Part shown: positions 16,450 to 25,834 of the stretch, one piece after another
Position numbering within the stretch: the first letter of the stretch is position 1
Layout: every line of letters starts with the position of its first letter
Source of the DNA: an archaeon
Lineage (GTDB): Archaea; Thermoproteota; Nitrososphaeria; Nitrososphaerales; Gagatemarchaeaceae
Length of the DNA stretch: 64,000 nucleotides
Assembly (NCBI GenBank): GCA_021823325.1
Contig: JAKAOG010000004.1
Span: 1 to 64,000, forward strand
Direction: 5' to 3'
Program-made: the position numbers and the translations under genes
Notes under the pieces: generated by a model
Database searches by the model: none
The model's input: only the letters and a program-made list of their open reading frames with translations
What the model was told of the DNA's origin: nothing

Positions 16450-19401
16450 TTAAGACCTGTCGCTGGCTCGCTTGTCCGCCTCGTAGAGGGCCCTGGAGCG
16501 GCTCAGGAAGGGCAGAGGGTTGTACCAGTTCCATTTGCCCATGACCGACATGACAGCCGGCACCATGTAGGTCCTGACTATCAGCGCGTCGATGAGTATC
16601 GAGTACGCGAACGCGAACCCGACCTCCTTCAGGAGCAGGTCGCTCGAGAGCATGAGCGCCCCCAAGGACCCCGCCAGGATGACCGCCGCCGCCGTGATGA
16701 TGCCCCCGGTCTGCTCTATCGCCCCCACTATCGCGTCGTCCAGGGGCTTCCCCTTGGTCGCCTCCTCGCGGATCCTCGTCAGGATGAAGACGTTGTAGTC
16801 CATCCCCAGCCCGAGAAGGGCAACGAAAAGGAAGAACGGGATCAGATATAGGAGCTGGTAGTTGTAGAGCTGCTGGAAGACGAGCCGCGTGGCCGCGAGG
16901 GTCCACACTATGCTCATCAGCACCGAGACCACCGCGAACAGAGGAAGGAACAGGGACCCGAGGACCACCAGCAAGACAACCGCCACCCCGGCAGCCACCA
17001 CCGGGACTACGGTGTTGAACTGGGCGTCGAAGAAGTTCTTGGTGTCGAGGATGGAGCCTGAGGCGCCCCCGAGGTAGAGCCCCGTGACGTTGGGAGCGGA
17101 ATCATAGCTGCTGTGGAGCTGGGTCCTCAGAACCTGTGCGTCTGATATCGCCTGAGTGGAATAGGGGTCGATGCCGTAGTTGGCGGTGATGAGCACCGTC
17201 TTGTTGTCTGAGCCGATGCTGGCCATGATGGCGTTGAACGTCTGCTTCCCCTGTGTGGAGTTGAGCTCGAGCGACGTGTAGTTGACGGGCTCCCCGTACG
17301 GCGACGTGGGGCTCGTGACGTTCTGGACGTCGTGGGACGAGCCGACGGCCGAGGTCACTGACGCTATGGTCCCCATTTCTCCGGGGTTGAAACTCGTGCC
17401 CGAGACCACGGGCTGTGCGAACGTAAGGACGACATAGGTGGGGAAGAGCTTCCCTCCGCCGAACGCGGCGGTGAGCTGGTTGGACGCCATTATCGAGGGG
17501 AGGTTGCTCGGCGCAGCAGAGATGAAATCGAAGTTCGGGGTGGAGTTGACGTAGGTGTAGACCGCGGGGATGGAGACCACTATGGCCAGGACGATGAGCA
17601 CCTTCGCATGCTTCACAGCGAAGGCGCCGCTCCGTGAGAAGTACCCTCTCCTCCCTCGCAGCCTGGTGACGGAAGACGCGGCGTATCGCTCGAACCGCTT
17701 CCCGGACGTCGGCCAGAAGACCCGACCGCCGACGACGCTGACTATGGCCGGGACGAGGGTGAGGGCCACGAGCAGGGCCACCGTGACCCCCAAGCCGACT
17801 ACGTACCCTATCGTCTTGAGAAAGACGACAGACGTGACCGCGAGCGCGAGGAAAGACACGATGACTGTGGCGCCGCTGGTGGTGATGCTCTCTCCAGCCC
17901 AGGTTATCGAGGTCCCGATGGCGTCTTCCACGGTCGCCCCGTTGACCCTCTCTTCTCTGTATCTGGCGATGACGAAGACGCTGTAGTCTGTGCCGACCCC
18001 GATGAGTATTGTCAGCAGGATCGTCGGGACCGTGAAGTCCACTTTTGCCACGAACAACCCGACGAGGACCACGAAGACCTGCGATATTCCGAGCGCCACG
18101 CCTATCGTCCCCAAGGTGACGAACGGAGTGAGCGCCGAGCGGAAGAACAGCCCGGTGGCGGCGATGAGAAGGATGATGGTCACCGGGAGGATGATGCCGA
18201 GGTCGGCCTGGGTCGAATTGCCGAAGTCGTACGAGATAGCGTCCTCTCCGGTGACGAGCGCCGAGTGCACTCCGGCCGCAGCCCCCGAAGACGCCAGCGC
18301 AGACGAGGCGACGGACCTTATCTCGACGATGTTCTGGTTAAGAGACTCGTTCAGGCTGAGAGCGACCAGCGTGGTCGTCTTTCCCGGGGAGACGAGCGAC
18401 GAGACGAGAGTGGAGAGGGCGGGCCCGATGCCGTACGTCGAAGGGGACCAGATCATGTCCCCGGTCAGGGTGTAAAGCGAGGAGTTGTCGTATGTCTTCC
18501 CGAGGCCGAAGGCCGAGTTCACGAAAGTGGCGGACAGCCCGGTCGCCTGGGCCGTGTACCCTATCGCGAAGTCCTTGAGCGCGGCCGCCGACTGGGCCCT
18601 CGTGTCGGTCACGAACGACGTCAGGTTGTAGCTTCGCAGGAGCGAGTCGGAGAAGGCCGCTTGGGCAGGGGCGTAGGAGCTCAGGTACTGGTCGTCCGCC
18701 TCCTGTGCGGCCACCGTAGCCCTCGCTAGCACCGAAGAGTTTGCCAGAGCCGGGTTCGACCAGCTCGCAGACCAGGTCGAGTTGAAGAGCCCGAGGACGT
18801 GCGAAGAGTAGAGGCCGTAGGCGGAGGAGTTTGCCTGCGAAAGAGTGTTCGCCGTCGCGTTGTAAGCTATGAAGTCGGACGTCTGCAGACTGTGGGTCGA
18901 CCCGTAGGCTTGTTCCCAAGCGCCGAGGTAAAGCGCAGGGACCCCCAGCAGGAGCTGGCTCGTCCCGTTGGCCCCTGACAGAGAGGCGTACGCCCCCTTG
19001 TTCGCCCCGTCGATCGAAGAGTAGAGCTTGGAATAGACGTCGAGCGTCTGGTTGAGCCCCTTGATGTTCTGGTCCGTCGAAAGCGAGGAGGCGAGCCCTG
19101 TGACGAACGTCTGGGTCGCGGGGGAAGAAACGTTCGAGCCTGTGACGACGATGACGAGAGAGCTGTTGGGGACGGTCTTCGCGAACTCCGCGGAGATGAG
19201 GTTCGAAGCGACCACCGACTCCAGGTTGCTCCCTGACGCGGTCCCGAGCTGCAGGGACGTCACTTTCCCCTCGTAAGAAATGGCAGGGACGACGACGACC
19301 AGCGCGATCAGCCAAGCTACGATGATGAGCTTCCTGCGCCTGTAGACCATCTTACCGAGCGACCGGAACTGAGACGATCCGGCTCGCCCAGTGGAGACCA
19401 T
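16450..19401 (-). CDS. MMPL/RND-superfamily exporter
   Basis: A 983-residue membrane protein with the RND layout: one helix, a large extracytoplasmic loop of about 340 residues, five or six helices, then the pattern repeated. Each half has the conserved GxGxDY motif (GVGTDYSVFVIARYREE and GLGMDYNVFILTRIREE), which carries the proton-relay Asp in MmpL-type pumps. Such proteins export lipids, glycolipids or drugs. A TATA box (tttatta, minus strand, about 19423-19432) sits 27 bases before the ATG. The cargo is unknown. Confidence 0.9.
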   Translation of the reverse strand: MVSTGRAGSSQFRSLGKMVYRRRKLIIVAWLIALVVVVPAISYEGKVTSLQLGTASGSNLESVVASNLISAEFAKTVPNSSLVIVVTGSNVSSPATQTFVTGLASSLSTDQNIKGLNQTLDVYSKLYSSIDGANKGAYASLSGANGTSQLLLGVPALYLGAWEQAYGSTHSLQTSDFIAYNATANTLSQANSSAYGLYSSHVLGLFNSTWSASWSNPALANSSVLARATVAAQEADDQYLSSYAPAQAAFSDSLLRSYNLTSFVTDTRAQSAAALKDFAIGYTAQATGLSATFVNSAFGLGKTYDNSSLYTLTGDMIWSPSTYGIGPALSTLVSSLVSPGKTTTLVALSLNESLNQNIVEIRSVASSALASSGAAAGVHSALVTGEDAISYDFGNSTQADLGIILPVTIILLIAATGLFFRSALTPFVTLGTIGVALGISQVFVVLVGLFVAKVDFTVPTILLTILIGVGTDYSVFVIARYREERVNGATVEDAIGTSITWAGESITTSGATVIVSFLALAVTSVVFLKTIGYVVGLGVTVALLVALTLVPAIVSVVGGRVFWPTSGKRFERYAASSVTRLRGRRGYFSRSGAFAVKHAKVLIVLAIVVSIPAVYTYVNSTPNFDFISAAPSNLPSIMASNQLTAAFGGGKLFPTYVVLTFAQPVVSGTSFNPGEMGTIASVTSAVGSSHDVQNVTSPTSPYGEPVNYTSLELNSTQGKQTFNAIMASIGSDNKTVLITANYGIDPYSTQAISDAQVLRTQLHSSYDSAPNVTGLYLGGASGSILDTKNFFDAQFNTVVPVVAAGVAVVLLVVLGSLFLPLFAVVSVLMSIVWTLAATRLVFQQLYNYQLLYLIPFFLFVALLGLGMDYNVFILTRIREEATKGKPLDDAIVGAIEQTGGIITAAAVILAGSLGALMLSSDLLLKEVGFAFAYSILIDALIVRTYMVPAVMSVMGKWNWYNPLPFLSRSRALYEADKRASDRS

Positions 19402-19478
19402 AGAAAGCCCCTTCAGGGTATGGTAATAAAGTGAGAACTCGCGACTATGATTCTATGTGACACGGAGGCTCTGTGCCG

Positions 19479-19796
19479 TTACTTCTTGTGTTTCCTTACG
19501 AATAGGTAGCCTTCTTCCTCTTTGACGTCGTAGATGGGTTCGTCCTGAAGAGGCTCGTCAAAGACCCCCTTGCCAGTCCTGAGGTCCCACACCGTTCCGT
19601 GGCCCGCGCAGGTGACCTCTGTTTCAGACAGGGTCCCCTCAGACAGGTCCCACTCCTCGTGGGTGCAATACGCGCCCATCCCGTAGTACTTCCCGTCCAC
19701 GTTTGCGATGAGGACGTAGTCTCCACCGACCTCGACCGTCTTCATGCTGTCGGGAGACACCTTTGACGCTTCGATAGCCCTCAAGAACTCGGCCAT
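19479..19796 (-). CDS. Rieske-type 2Fe-2S ferredoxin
   Basis: A 105-residue soluble Rieske protein. Box I is CTHEE near residue 44 and box II is CAGHG near residue 63; the Cys and His of each bind the cluster. There is no membrane anchor and no disulfide cysteine, as in oxygenase or NirD-type Rieske ferredoxins. I prefer ATG 19796 (MAEFLRAIEAS) over the earlier start. The partner reductase or oxygenase is not in the window. Confidence 0.85.
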   Translation of the reverse strand: MAEFLRAIEASKVSPDSMKTVEVGGDYVLIANVDGKYYGMGAYCTHEEWDLSEGTLSETEVTCAGHGTVWDLRTGKGVFDEPLQDEPIYDVKEEEGYLFVRKHKK

Positions 19797-19833
19797 GAGG
19801 CAATCTCGCAAAGCCGGTCGCTAAAATCTTTGC

Positions 19834-20529
19834 TCAGGCGGACGCCTTCAGGGAGGCCTCGAGCTCCATCAAGTCCTTGATCGAGTCCACGTAGTTCCAG
19901 TCCCCGTAATAGGGGTACGAAAGGAGCTCGCCATGGGTCACCAGTTTCGGGAAGGTCTCCCGCTCGATGTCCCCTTTCTCAGGGAGAGTCTTGCCTATCT
20001 TGTTACCGTTGAGGACATAGACGCCGCCGTTAATCCATACGTCGGGAAACGCCGGCTTCTCGTCAAAATCCCTGACCGTCTTGAGCTTGTCGATCTTGAC
20101 GACCCCGAACCTCGACCTGTAAGGGACGACGAGCATGGACGCAGAGATCCCACCCGCGTTCTGGAATTCTTCGGTCATCCGCTTCAGGGGCAGATCGGTT
20201 ATGATGTCGCCGTTGGTAACTACGAGCGCCCCTTCCCCCTTGTGTGCAGACAGCGCCCTCTTGATCCCTCCTCCCGTGCCAAGCGGCGCCTCCTCGACCG
20301 AGTAATCGACTTCCACGCCGTTGTACCTGGACCCGAAGTGCTCCTTGAGCCGCTCCCACTTGTAGCCGCAGGCGAACGTCACCGCGTCGACCCCTCCCTC
20401 CTTCGCCAGCCATTCGATCTGGTACTCGGAGATGGGGCGCCCGTTCACAGGGATGAGCGCCTTCGGCTTGTCGTCTGTCAGTGGCCTTAAGCGCAACCCG
20501 AAGCCTCCGCTCAAGATTATTGCTCGCAT
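19834..20529 (-). CDS. sugar-1-phosphate nucleotidyltransferase
   Basis: A 231-residue GT-A-fold enzyme. The opening LSGGFGLRLRPLTDDKPKAL is the nucleotide-binding and catalytic signature of NDP-sugar pyrophosphorylases, and TNGDII is the metal-binding Asp motif. It lacks the left-handed beta-helix tail of longer GlmU-like proteins. It activates a hexose-1-P or similar sugar (mannose, glucose or heptose cannot be told apart). Its position before the surface-protein genes suggests a role in S-layer glycosylation or glycolipid synthesis. Confidence 0.85.
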   Translation of the reverse strand: MRAIILSGGFGLRLRPLTDDKPKALIPVNGRPISEYQIEWLAKEGGVDAVTFACGYKWERLKEHFGSRYNGVEVDYSVEEAPLGTGGGIKRALSAHKGEGALVVTNGDIITDLPLKRMTEEFQNAGGISASMLVVPYRSRFGVVKIDKLKTVRDFDEKPAFPDVWINGGVYVLNGNKIGKTLPEKGDIERETFPKLVTHGELLSYPYYGDWNYVDSIKDLMELEASLKASA

Positions 20530-20596
20530 GGGGCCGAGGACTGCTCGGGGCTGGCATTCTCGACGCGATAAATACTTTGCCGACGAAAGGGCGGTC

Positions 20597-21007
20597 TCAG
20601 ACCGTGACCTTCAGCGAGGTGGTGGTCGAGATAGCCACCCCGGTCGGCGTGCTTACGAACATCGCGGCCGTGTAGTTCCCTGTGGCCACAGAGAGAGGTA
20701 TTGACACGAAGCACTGGGTGGTAGCCTTCGGTGAGATGTTGCAGTATCCGACGTTCCAGGATACTGTCTGGCCCGCCGCGTTGGTAAGGTCCATGTACAC
20801 GAAGCCGCCGAGCGAAGAGGTCTGCGAGCTGGTGACGTTGACTATGACGCCCTGGTAACCGCCTACCTTCGCCTCCACGGATCCTGGGGTAGAGACGGTC
20901 GTCGTGGAGTACGTCGGACCGGAAGCAAGCGCCGCCGGGACCGCGAGGAGCGTGAGAGCCATTAACGCCGCGAGCCCTAGCTTCGTTCCAAAACCAGCTT
21001 GCCGCAT
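20597..21007 (-). CDS. small secreted surface protein
   Basis: A 136-residue protein with a signal peptide (residues 1-28, cleavage near ALASG) and one beta-sandwich-like domain rich in Ser, Thr and Val. The domain ends in TTTSLKVTV. The last 100 residues of the large S-layer-like protein (ending TTISVTV) have the same layout, including AGQTV and a G-x-Y strand, so the two look homologous. It has its own promoter (tatataat, about 21032-21043). It could be a soluble cap or minor surface-layer component. Confidence 0.7.
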   Translation of the reverse strand: MRQAGFGTKLGLAALMALTLLAVPAALASGPTYSTTTVSTPGSVEAKVGGYQGVIVNVTSSQTSSLGGFVYMDLTNAAGQTVSWNVGYCNISPKATTQCFVSIPLSVATGNYTAAMFVSTPTGVAISTTTSLKVTV

Positions 21008-21100
21008 CTGAACAAAATGAGACCCGCCTCGGTATATAATCCTACATCGTTCTGGCCGTTGGAACGCGGGACCGGAAAAGGTGCAGAGCTTACGCTGGGC

Positions 21101-21120
21101 TTTCTAAAAAAGAAAAAGGG
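21101..21120 (-). terminator. oligo-T terminator after the surface-protein operon
   Basis: On the minus strand the sequence reads ccctttttcttttttagaaa, two T runs 14 bases after the stop codon of the anchor-protein gene. Archaeal RNA polymerase terminates at such T runs without needing a hairpin. Confidence 0.6.
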
Positions 21121-21133
21121 TCAGGAAAGTCTC

Positions 21134-21874
21134 TTACGAGAGCTTCCTGACTAAAATTGCTAGCTCTAAGACTAGGGTTATGGCCGCTAGGACCGCAACG
21201 ACGAGCACGTAAGTTTGCGTGCTCGAGACAGCGTTCGCCGCGTTTTGCGCGTTGGTCGCTGCTGTTGAGACCTGCTGGCCGAGAGGAGTGACTATGTTGG
21301 AGATCGAACTGACAGAGCCCTGCAGGCTCGTGATCGCACCGCTGACGGTGGTAAGCGTACCAGTTATGCTGGTAAGCGTCCCACTGATGGCGGAGAGGTC
21401 ACTGAGTATCGTCTGCTGGTTCGCCAGAATGGCTGCGTCTGTCGCGTTGATCTGAAGGAGGATTGCGGTCTCGTTGAACGAGATCGAAGCTGGAGCAGTG
21501 TATGAGAAGGTGGTGGTACCCGTAGCGCCGTATGAGTCGAGGGCCGTGATGGTGTAAGTGCCAGAGACCCAGTTGGTCGTTCCTCCTGTTACGAAGGAAG
21601 TCGAGAACGCTCCGCTTGTGACGGAGGCGTCTTCGATGTCGACCGTCTGGCCTGATGGGTTCTTGACTGTAAGACCCACCTGGTCAGCCTGTGTCGGTGC
21701 TGGACTTACGGTGCCGGAGACCGTGACGGTCGCGGTTCCGCTGTATGATGCGCCTGACGCCGGACTGGTGAACGAAATCGATCCAGTGGCAGCGTTGGCG
21801 ACCATAGGCGAAAGCACGAGAGCTATCACGATTGCTACTGCGGCGAGAGTTGGGAGTGTTTTCATGGTGGCCAC
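21134..21874 (-). CDS. membrane-anchored coiled-coil surface protein (SlaB-like layout)
   Basis: A 246-residue protein. It has a signal peptide (1-28), an Ig-like domain (about 30-125), a long heptad-like region rich in Ser, Thr, Ile and Asn (about 130-220) and a C-terminal transmembrane helix ending RKLS. A beta domain on a coiled-coil stalk with a C-terminal anchor is the architecture of the SlaB S-layer anchor of Sulfolobales. It starts at GTG 21874, four bases after the stop of the large surface protein, so the two should be co-expressed. Homology to SlaB by sequence is not claimed. Confidence 0.75.
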   Translation of the reverse strand: MATMKTLPTLAAVAIVIALVLSPMVANAATGSISFTSPASGASYSGTATVTVSGTVSPAPTQADQVGLTVKNPSGQTVDIEDASVTSGAFSTSFVTGGTTNWVSGTYTITALDSYGATGTTTFSYTAPASISFNETAILLQINATDAAILANQQTILSDLSAISGTLTSITGTLTTVSGAITSLQGSVSSISNIVTPLGQQVSTAATNAQNAANAVSSTQTYVLVVAVLAAITLVLELAILVRKLS

Positions 21875-21878
21875 CCGA

Positions 21879-24800
21879 TTAGACGGTGACGGAGATTGTG
21901 GTTTGTGCAGAGACGGGGAGGTTATTCGTCGTGAAGACGAAGATGTTCACGGAGTAGGTGCCGCTTGCGAGCCCTACTGGGTCCGCAATGAACACCGACT
22001 GCGTCGCACCTGCGCCTGCAGTGAGGCTACCTGTGCCGATGCCCACCGTCTGGCCGGCGCTGTTCTTGAAGACAGCGAAGACCACGACGTTCTGGGACGT
22101 CGGGTTAAGGTTGGTGTATGACGCGTTGATACCCGAGAACGACCCGAGTGTTGCTGACTGTGGTGTGCCAGAGACGACGAAGGACTGCGCGAACGGCACT
22201 GTCACGTGTACCGTGAGAGTGCTTGAGTTCGTGTTCCCTGCAAGGTCATTCGCGGTGAGTGCGACGCTCCAGTTGCCGGTCGTCAGACCAGAAATGGAAA
22301 CGGCGTAAGTCACGCTGTGACCTGGGTTGTTGGTCCCTGTTACAGTGGCAGTGAGAGTCTTCGTTGCAGATGTGTCTATGTTGGTCGCTACCGCTGTGAC
22401 GCTGCTAGCGTTCAGGTCGCCTGAGGCGTCGACGATGCTCGCCGACACTGTAGCAGGCGAAGTGATGTTAGCATTGTTGGCGGTCACGAAGTTGACGTCT
22501 GGTGCGGCAGTATCGACAAGGACGGTGAAGGTCTGAACAGCGCTGACGTCTCCGTTACCATCGGTAACGTTTACTGCCAGGGTGTTCGTCCCAACCGACA
22601 TTGTAGCTGCGAAGCTCCAGGCTGGATTAGGTCCAGTGAGCGTCACTGTGTTCCACGCGCCGCTGCCCACCTTGTAACCGAGCGTGGCCATGCTCACAGC
22701 GCCTGTGCCTGTGCTTGGGAATCCGGCGGACACATTAGCATATCCGCTGAATACCGAAGCCAGGGAGTTGCTGTAGATGACTCCCGACACGGTGGTTGGG
22801 GAGGTAACGGTGAACGCGGGCGTCGCGCTCACGGTCACGAGTGAGGATTTAGTGGATGTCAAGCCAGCTGCGCTGGCTGTTATTGTCACTGTGGTGCCGA
22901 TTGTTGTCGGAAGGATGACATAGATAGCGCCGAAGCTGGTGCATGCAGCCAAGTGAGCTGCAGTGTCTGTGCATCCCGCCGGGATGATGGGTGTTGGGTT
23001 GGAAATCTGGGCGCCTCCGGAGGCCGTCAACTGTATCTGCAGTTGGCCGGGCCCTGGGTTGGTCGCCAGATTGCCGTAGGCGTCGCTGATGTAGACGTCG
23101 AGGAAGATCTTGGTCCCGTTGACAGCTGCACCAGTTGTGGTGACGCTGTTCGAGAAGTCTGACGCGTAGGATACGAGCATGTCAAGCTTGGTTGGAGTCG
23201 ATGCTATTGTTTCAATCTGTCCTGATTGCGTTCCTGTGTAGTTGCCGAGCGCGGTTCCTGTCCAGTACGTCACAAAGGGCGTGACTTGGGCATAGTCCGT
23301 GGCGGTAGTGTCTACCGTCAAGGGGACCGACGCGGTCGCTACTCCGGCCGCAACAGTCGAGGTGGCTTCGATTGATATCCCACTGTTGGAGAACGAGCCT
23401 CCATACTGGGCTATGTCCGCTGCGGTCGCACCGAAGTTGGTGTTCGTTATCGTGAAGTACACCGGTACTCCGGCCTGGGCAGAGGGAAGCGTAACCTCGA
23501 TGGATTGTGTAGCACCGGCCTTGACACAAGCAGCCGCAACGCATGTCCCGACTGGGGTCACCGCGCTGGGGAGACTTGTTGTCCCGGCAGTTGTGGATAT
23601 AGTGTATGTCACTATGTGCACTGACGTGACAGATGACAGCCCGTTAGCACTCGCTACGATGTAGGACGTGTCTCCATAGTCTACGCCGTAGTAGAAGTCA
23701 ACGGTGCTTGCCGTTGTCGAGCTTCCAGCTGCGGCGATTGTGACTGAAGTAGACTGGGTAACCCCACCTGTCGGAGTATACGGGTAGACCGCCGTGTAGC
23801 CTGAGGTCGCACCGAACCCTGCACCGGAACCAATCAGGTTCACGGTGGTGAGGGAAACGGATGTCGAAGTCGCTACAGGGGCGACGTTCCCGTAAGAGTC
23901 CGTCGATGATACGGTTATCGTGCTGCCAGCTATCGCTGCCAGCGCCCCGTGTTCATCTATGGTGGTTGTCGCTGCCCCGATGGCGATTGACAGAACGCTG
24001 GCCGTTGAGGCTGTCGTCACCTTGAAGGCGACGCCAGCGATGGTGAAGGTGCCGAAGGCACTCGCCGCTGTCGCAACGGTTTCAGATCCAGTGTTGTAGT
24101 CAGTCGTCGCTGGTGCAGGAGGACTGAATACCGGGTCTGGCATGAAAGTGATCGCGGCGCTCCCGGAGGAGCCAATGGTCGCGGAGCTTGGCAGAGTTGC
24201 CATCCCCGAGACATTGTATGCCGTGTTACCAGACTCAGAGAACTGCAACGGGAGCCCAACATACCCGTGTACACCTGCTGGAACGGTCAGTGTTTCCGTG
24301 ACTGACGTTCCTGCGGTGAGGGCAGTGAGTCCTGAAGCAGGCGAGGTGGTCACCGTCAAAGTCGTAACCCCAGTGACATGGAATGTGGATGAGCCAGCTG
24401 AGACGAGCGCTCCGCTGGCGCTCGAGTCACTGGTCTTGTAGCTAATCGTGTATGAGTCAGCCGCGGACGTGGTGGACACAAGCGCCGGTGCCGTCAGAGC
24501 GACGGTCAGTGCAAGTGAGCCTCCAGGTGGAAGCGTGAAGCCTCCAGTGGTACCACTGAACAGGATGACGTTACCTGTTATTGCTGGCGCGCCAGTGCAT
24601 GCCAAACAAGTCCCGCTGGTGATAGTCCATGTTGATGGAACGATAAACTCCGCTTCTGTTATGGAGTAGGTGTTGGACGCCGGATTGCTGAGTGTGAATA
24701 CCTCGCTACCAGACGCAGCGCTTTGGAACCAGGTTTGGCTCGGAGAGACGCTACCGGGACTGGTGTTCGTGGCGTGCACAGCAGTAATTGCCGGAATCAC

Positions 24801-24884
24801 AAAGAGGAATCCTGAGAGAACTAGAAGGGCAAGAAGTAGTCCTGAGCTAAATTTTCTTTGATACGCATTCGTAGGCGTATACAT
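21879..24884 (-). CDS. large S-layer-like surface protein
   Basis: A protein of about 1001 residues starting at ATG 24884 (MYTPTNAYQRKF), with a signal peptide ending near HATN. The rest is repeated beta-sandwich domains rich in Thr, Ser, Ala, Val and Gly with many potential N-x-S/T sites, and has no C-terminal anchor. A TATA box at 24911-24920 supports this start; an upstream ATG at 25019 would place the promoter inside the gene. Codon choice is more A/T-tolerant than in the flanking genes, consistent with a very highly expressed or recently diverged surface gene. It probably forms the outer lattice held by the anchor protein. Confidence 0.78.
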   Translation of the reverse strand: MYTPTNAYQRKFSSGLLLALLVLSGFLFVIPAITAVHATNTSPGSVSPSQTWFQSAASGSEVFTLSNPASNTYSITEAEFIVPSTWTITSGTCLACTGAPAITGNVILFSGTTGGFTLPPGGSLALTVALTAPALVSTTSAADSYTISYKTSDSSASGALVSAGSSTFHVTGVTTLTVTTSPASGLTALTAGTSVTETLTVPAGVHGYVGLPLQFSESGNTAYNVSGMATLPSSATIGSSGSAAITFMPDPVFSPPAPATTDYNTGSETVATAASAFGTFTIAGVAFKVTTASTASVLSIAIGAATTTIDEHGALAAIAGSTITVSSTDSYGNVAPVATSTSVSLTTVNLIGSGAGFGATSGYTAVYPYTPTGGVTQSTSVTIAAAGSSTTASTVDFYYGVDYGDTSYIVASANGLSSVTSVHIVTYTISTTAGTTSLPSAVTPVGTCVAAACVKAGATQSIEVTLPSAQAGVPVYFTITNTNFGATAADIAQYGGSFSNSGISIEATSTVAAGVATASVPLTVDTTATDYAQVTPFVTYWTGTALGNYTGTQSGQIETIASTPTKLDMLVSYASDFSNSVTTTGAAVNGTKIFLDVYISDAYGNLATNPGPGQLQIQLTASGGAQISNPTPIIPAGCTDTAAHLAACTSFGAIYVILPTTIGTTVTITASAAGLTSTKSSLVTVSATPAFTVTSPTTVSGVIYSNSLASVFSGYANVSAGFPSTGTGAVSMATLGYKVGSGAWNTVTLTGPNPAWSFAATMSVGTNTLAVNVTDGNGDVSAVQTFTVLVDTAAPDVNFVTANNANITSPATVSASIVDASGDLNASSVTAVATNIDTSATKTLTATVTGTNNPGHSVTYAVSISGLTTGNWSVALTANDLAGNTNSSTLTVHVTVPFAQSFVVSGTPQSATLGSFSGINASYTNLNPTSQNVVVFAVFKNSAGQTVGIGTGSLTAGAGATQSVFIADPVGLASGTYSVNIFVFTTNNLPVSAQTTISVTV

Positions 24885-24910
24885 ATTTTCAGAATTAGGG
24901 GTCGAGATTT

Positions 24911-24920
24911 GGTATTTAAG
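24911..24920 (-). promoter_or_regulatory. TATA box of the S-layer-like operon
   Basis: The minus strand reads cttaaatacc, centred about 32 bases before ATG 24884. This spacing predicts a short or absent leader. Confidence 0.6.
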
Positions 24921-24995
24921 CCGTGTGGATGAATTGTCTACTTTCTGTTCTTGCCATCGGTTTTTGCAGCCAAAGGCAGCCGCATTCAACCCTAC

Positions 24996-25015
24996 TCCCG
25001 CCGGAACTGGCGGGA
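24996..25015. other. perfect inverted repeat upstream of the S-layer-like gene
   Basis: A 7-bp stem (tcccgcc with ggcggga) encloses a 6-base loop. It lies about 75 bases upstream of the S-layer promoter and 150 bases after the stop of the next gene. It is not followed by a T run on either strand, so it could be an operator or a transcript 3'-end structure. Confidence 0.35.
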
Positions 25016-25166
25016 ACACTGGTCGGGGGCGGCATTGCGCTCAGCCACGTTCAAAGGCCGAGAAATCCGGCACTTTGTGTCCCGAACGAATGTGAATCGA
25101 CGTTTGCCATAGATTCAGGTCCAGTTCTTTGCCGAACCAGGTTAGCAGCAGCATTCATACGAGTGG

Positions 25167-25763
25167 TCACTCTACATTAAGCGACATGGTTTCACCAGAA
25201 GGCAGGATGGTAACAGTTAGGTCCCCCGGACTGGAAAGAATAGCTGTGTAGTTCCCCCTGGGCAAGATCGAAGCGGTGAACGCTGACGACGTCAGTTTAA
25301 TCGTTTGCCCGGTCGTATTGAACCACGTAACTGGGGTAACCCCGTGTTCTGCCGAAATCGACGTGGCGTTTGGCCCTAGCTGCGAGATTGTGACGTCGAC
25401 TGGGGTAGGAATGTACACGCCTACGGAATAGGCCGTCTTCCCGCCCGCGACTGTGACAGACTTCGGCGGTGGGGCGCTGTACCACTTGACAGGGGAATAC
25501 GTCACAGTATAGGTTCCAGGCGAGACCGTGACGTTGAACGGAGTGATCTTTGCAACCCCCGTCACTTCGGCCTGCACTGAAGCGAACCGAGTCGCAGATC
25601 CTACGGTGACTTGGGCCTCCACAACCAATGTCCCCGGGGCGGTAGCCTCAGAACTGTAGAAGCTCAACACGATAAGCGCAATCAAGATGACTGCTACAGG
25701 CGCAATGAAATAGGCTCTGCCAACCCATGCTGAACGTCTTCGTCCCAAAGCTCTTTCCAACAT
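25167..25763 (-). CDS. membrane-anchored extracytoplasmic protein
   Basis: A 198-residue protein with a basic N-terminus, one transmembrane helix at residues 18-40 and an extracytoplasmic part of two beta-sandwich-like units. The first (GTYTVTYSPVKWYSAPPPKSVTVAGGKT) resembles PEGA-type or carboxypeptidase-regulatory beta domains. It probably faces the space below the S-layer. I do not recognise a specific family. It is on the same strand as the S-layer operon but 283 bases upstream of it. Confidence 0.65.
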   Translation of the reverse strand: MLERALGRRRSAWVGRAYFIAPVAVILIALIVLSFYSSEATAPGTLVVEAQVTVGSATRFASVQAEVTGVAKITPFNVTVSPGTYTVTYSPVKWYSAPPPKSVTVAGGKTAYSVGVYIPTPVDVTISQLGPNATSISAEHGVTPVTWFNTTGQTIKLTSSAFTASILPRGNYTAILSSPGDLTVTILPSGETMSLNVE

Positions 25764-25834
25764 CAGTAGTTATCAGATGGTAGAAAACGATATCGACCAT
25801 CGAGGAGCAAGGCCCTTCGCCCCATTCCTTTGTT

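Noticed and set aside
18338-19315. A 325-codon minus-strand frame within the MMPL exporter
   Set aside because: It is an alternative frame of the same strand with Arg-rich, motif-free sequence; the exporter frame has full family signatures.
24885-25019. Extended start of the S-layer-like gene at 25019
   Set aside because: The signal peptide begins after ATG 24884, and the TATA box at 24911-24920 would lie inside the coding region.
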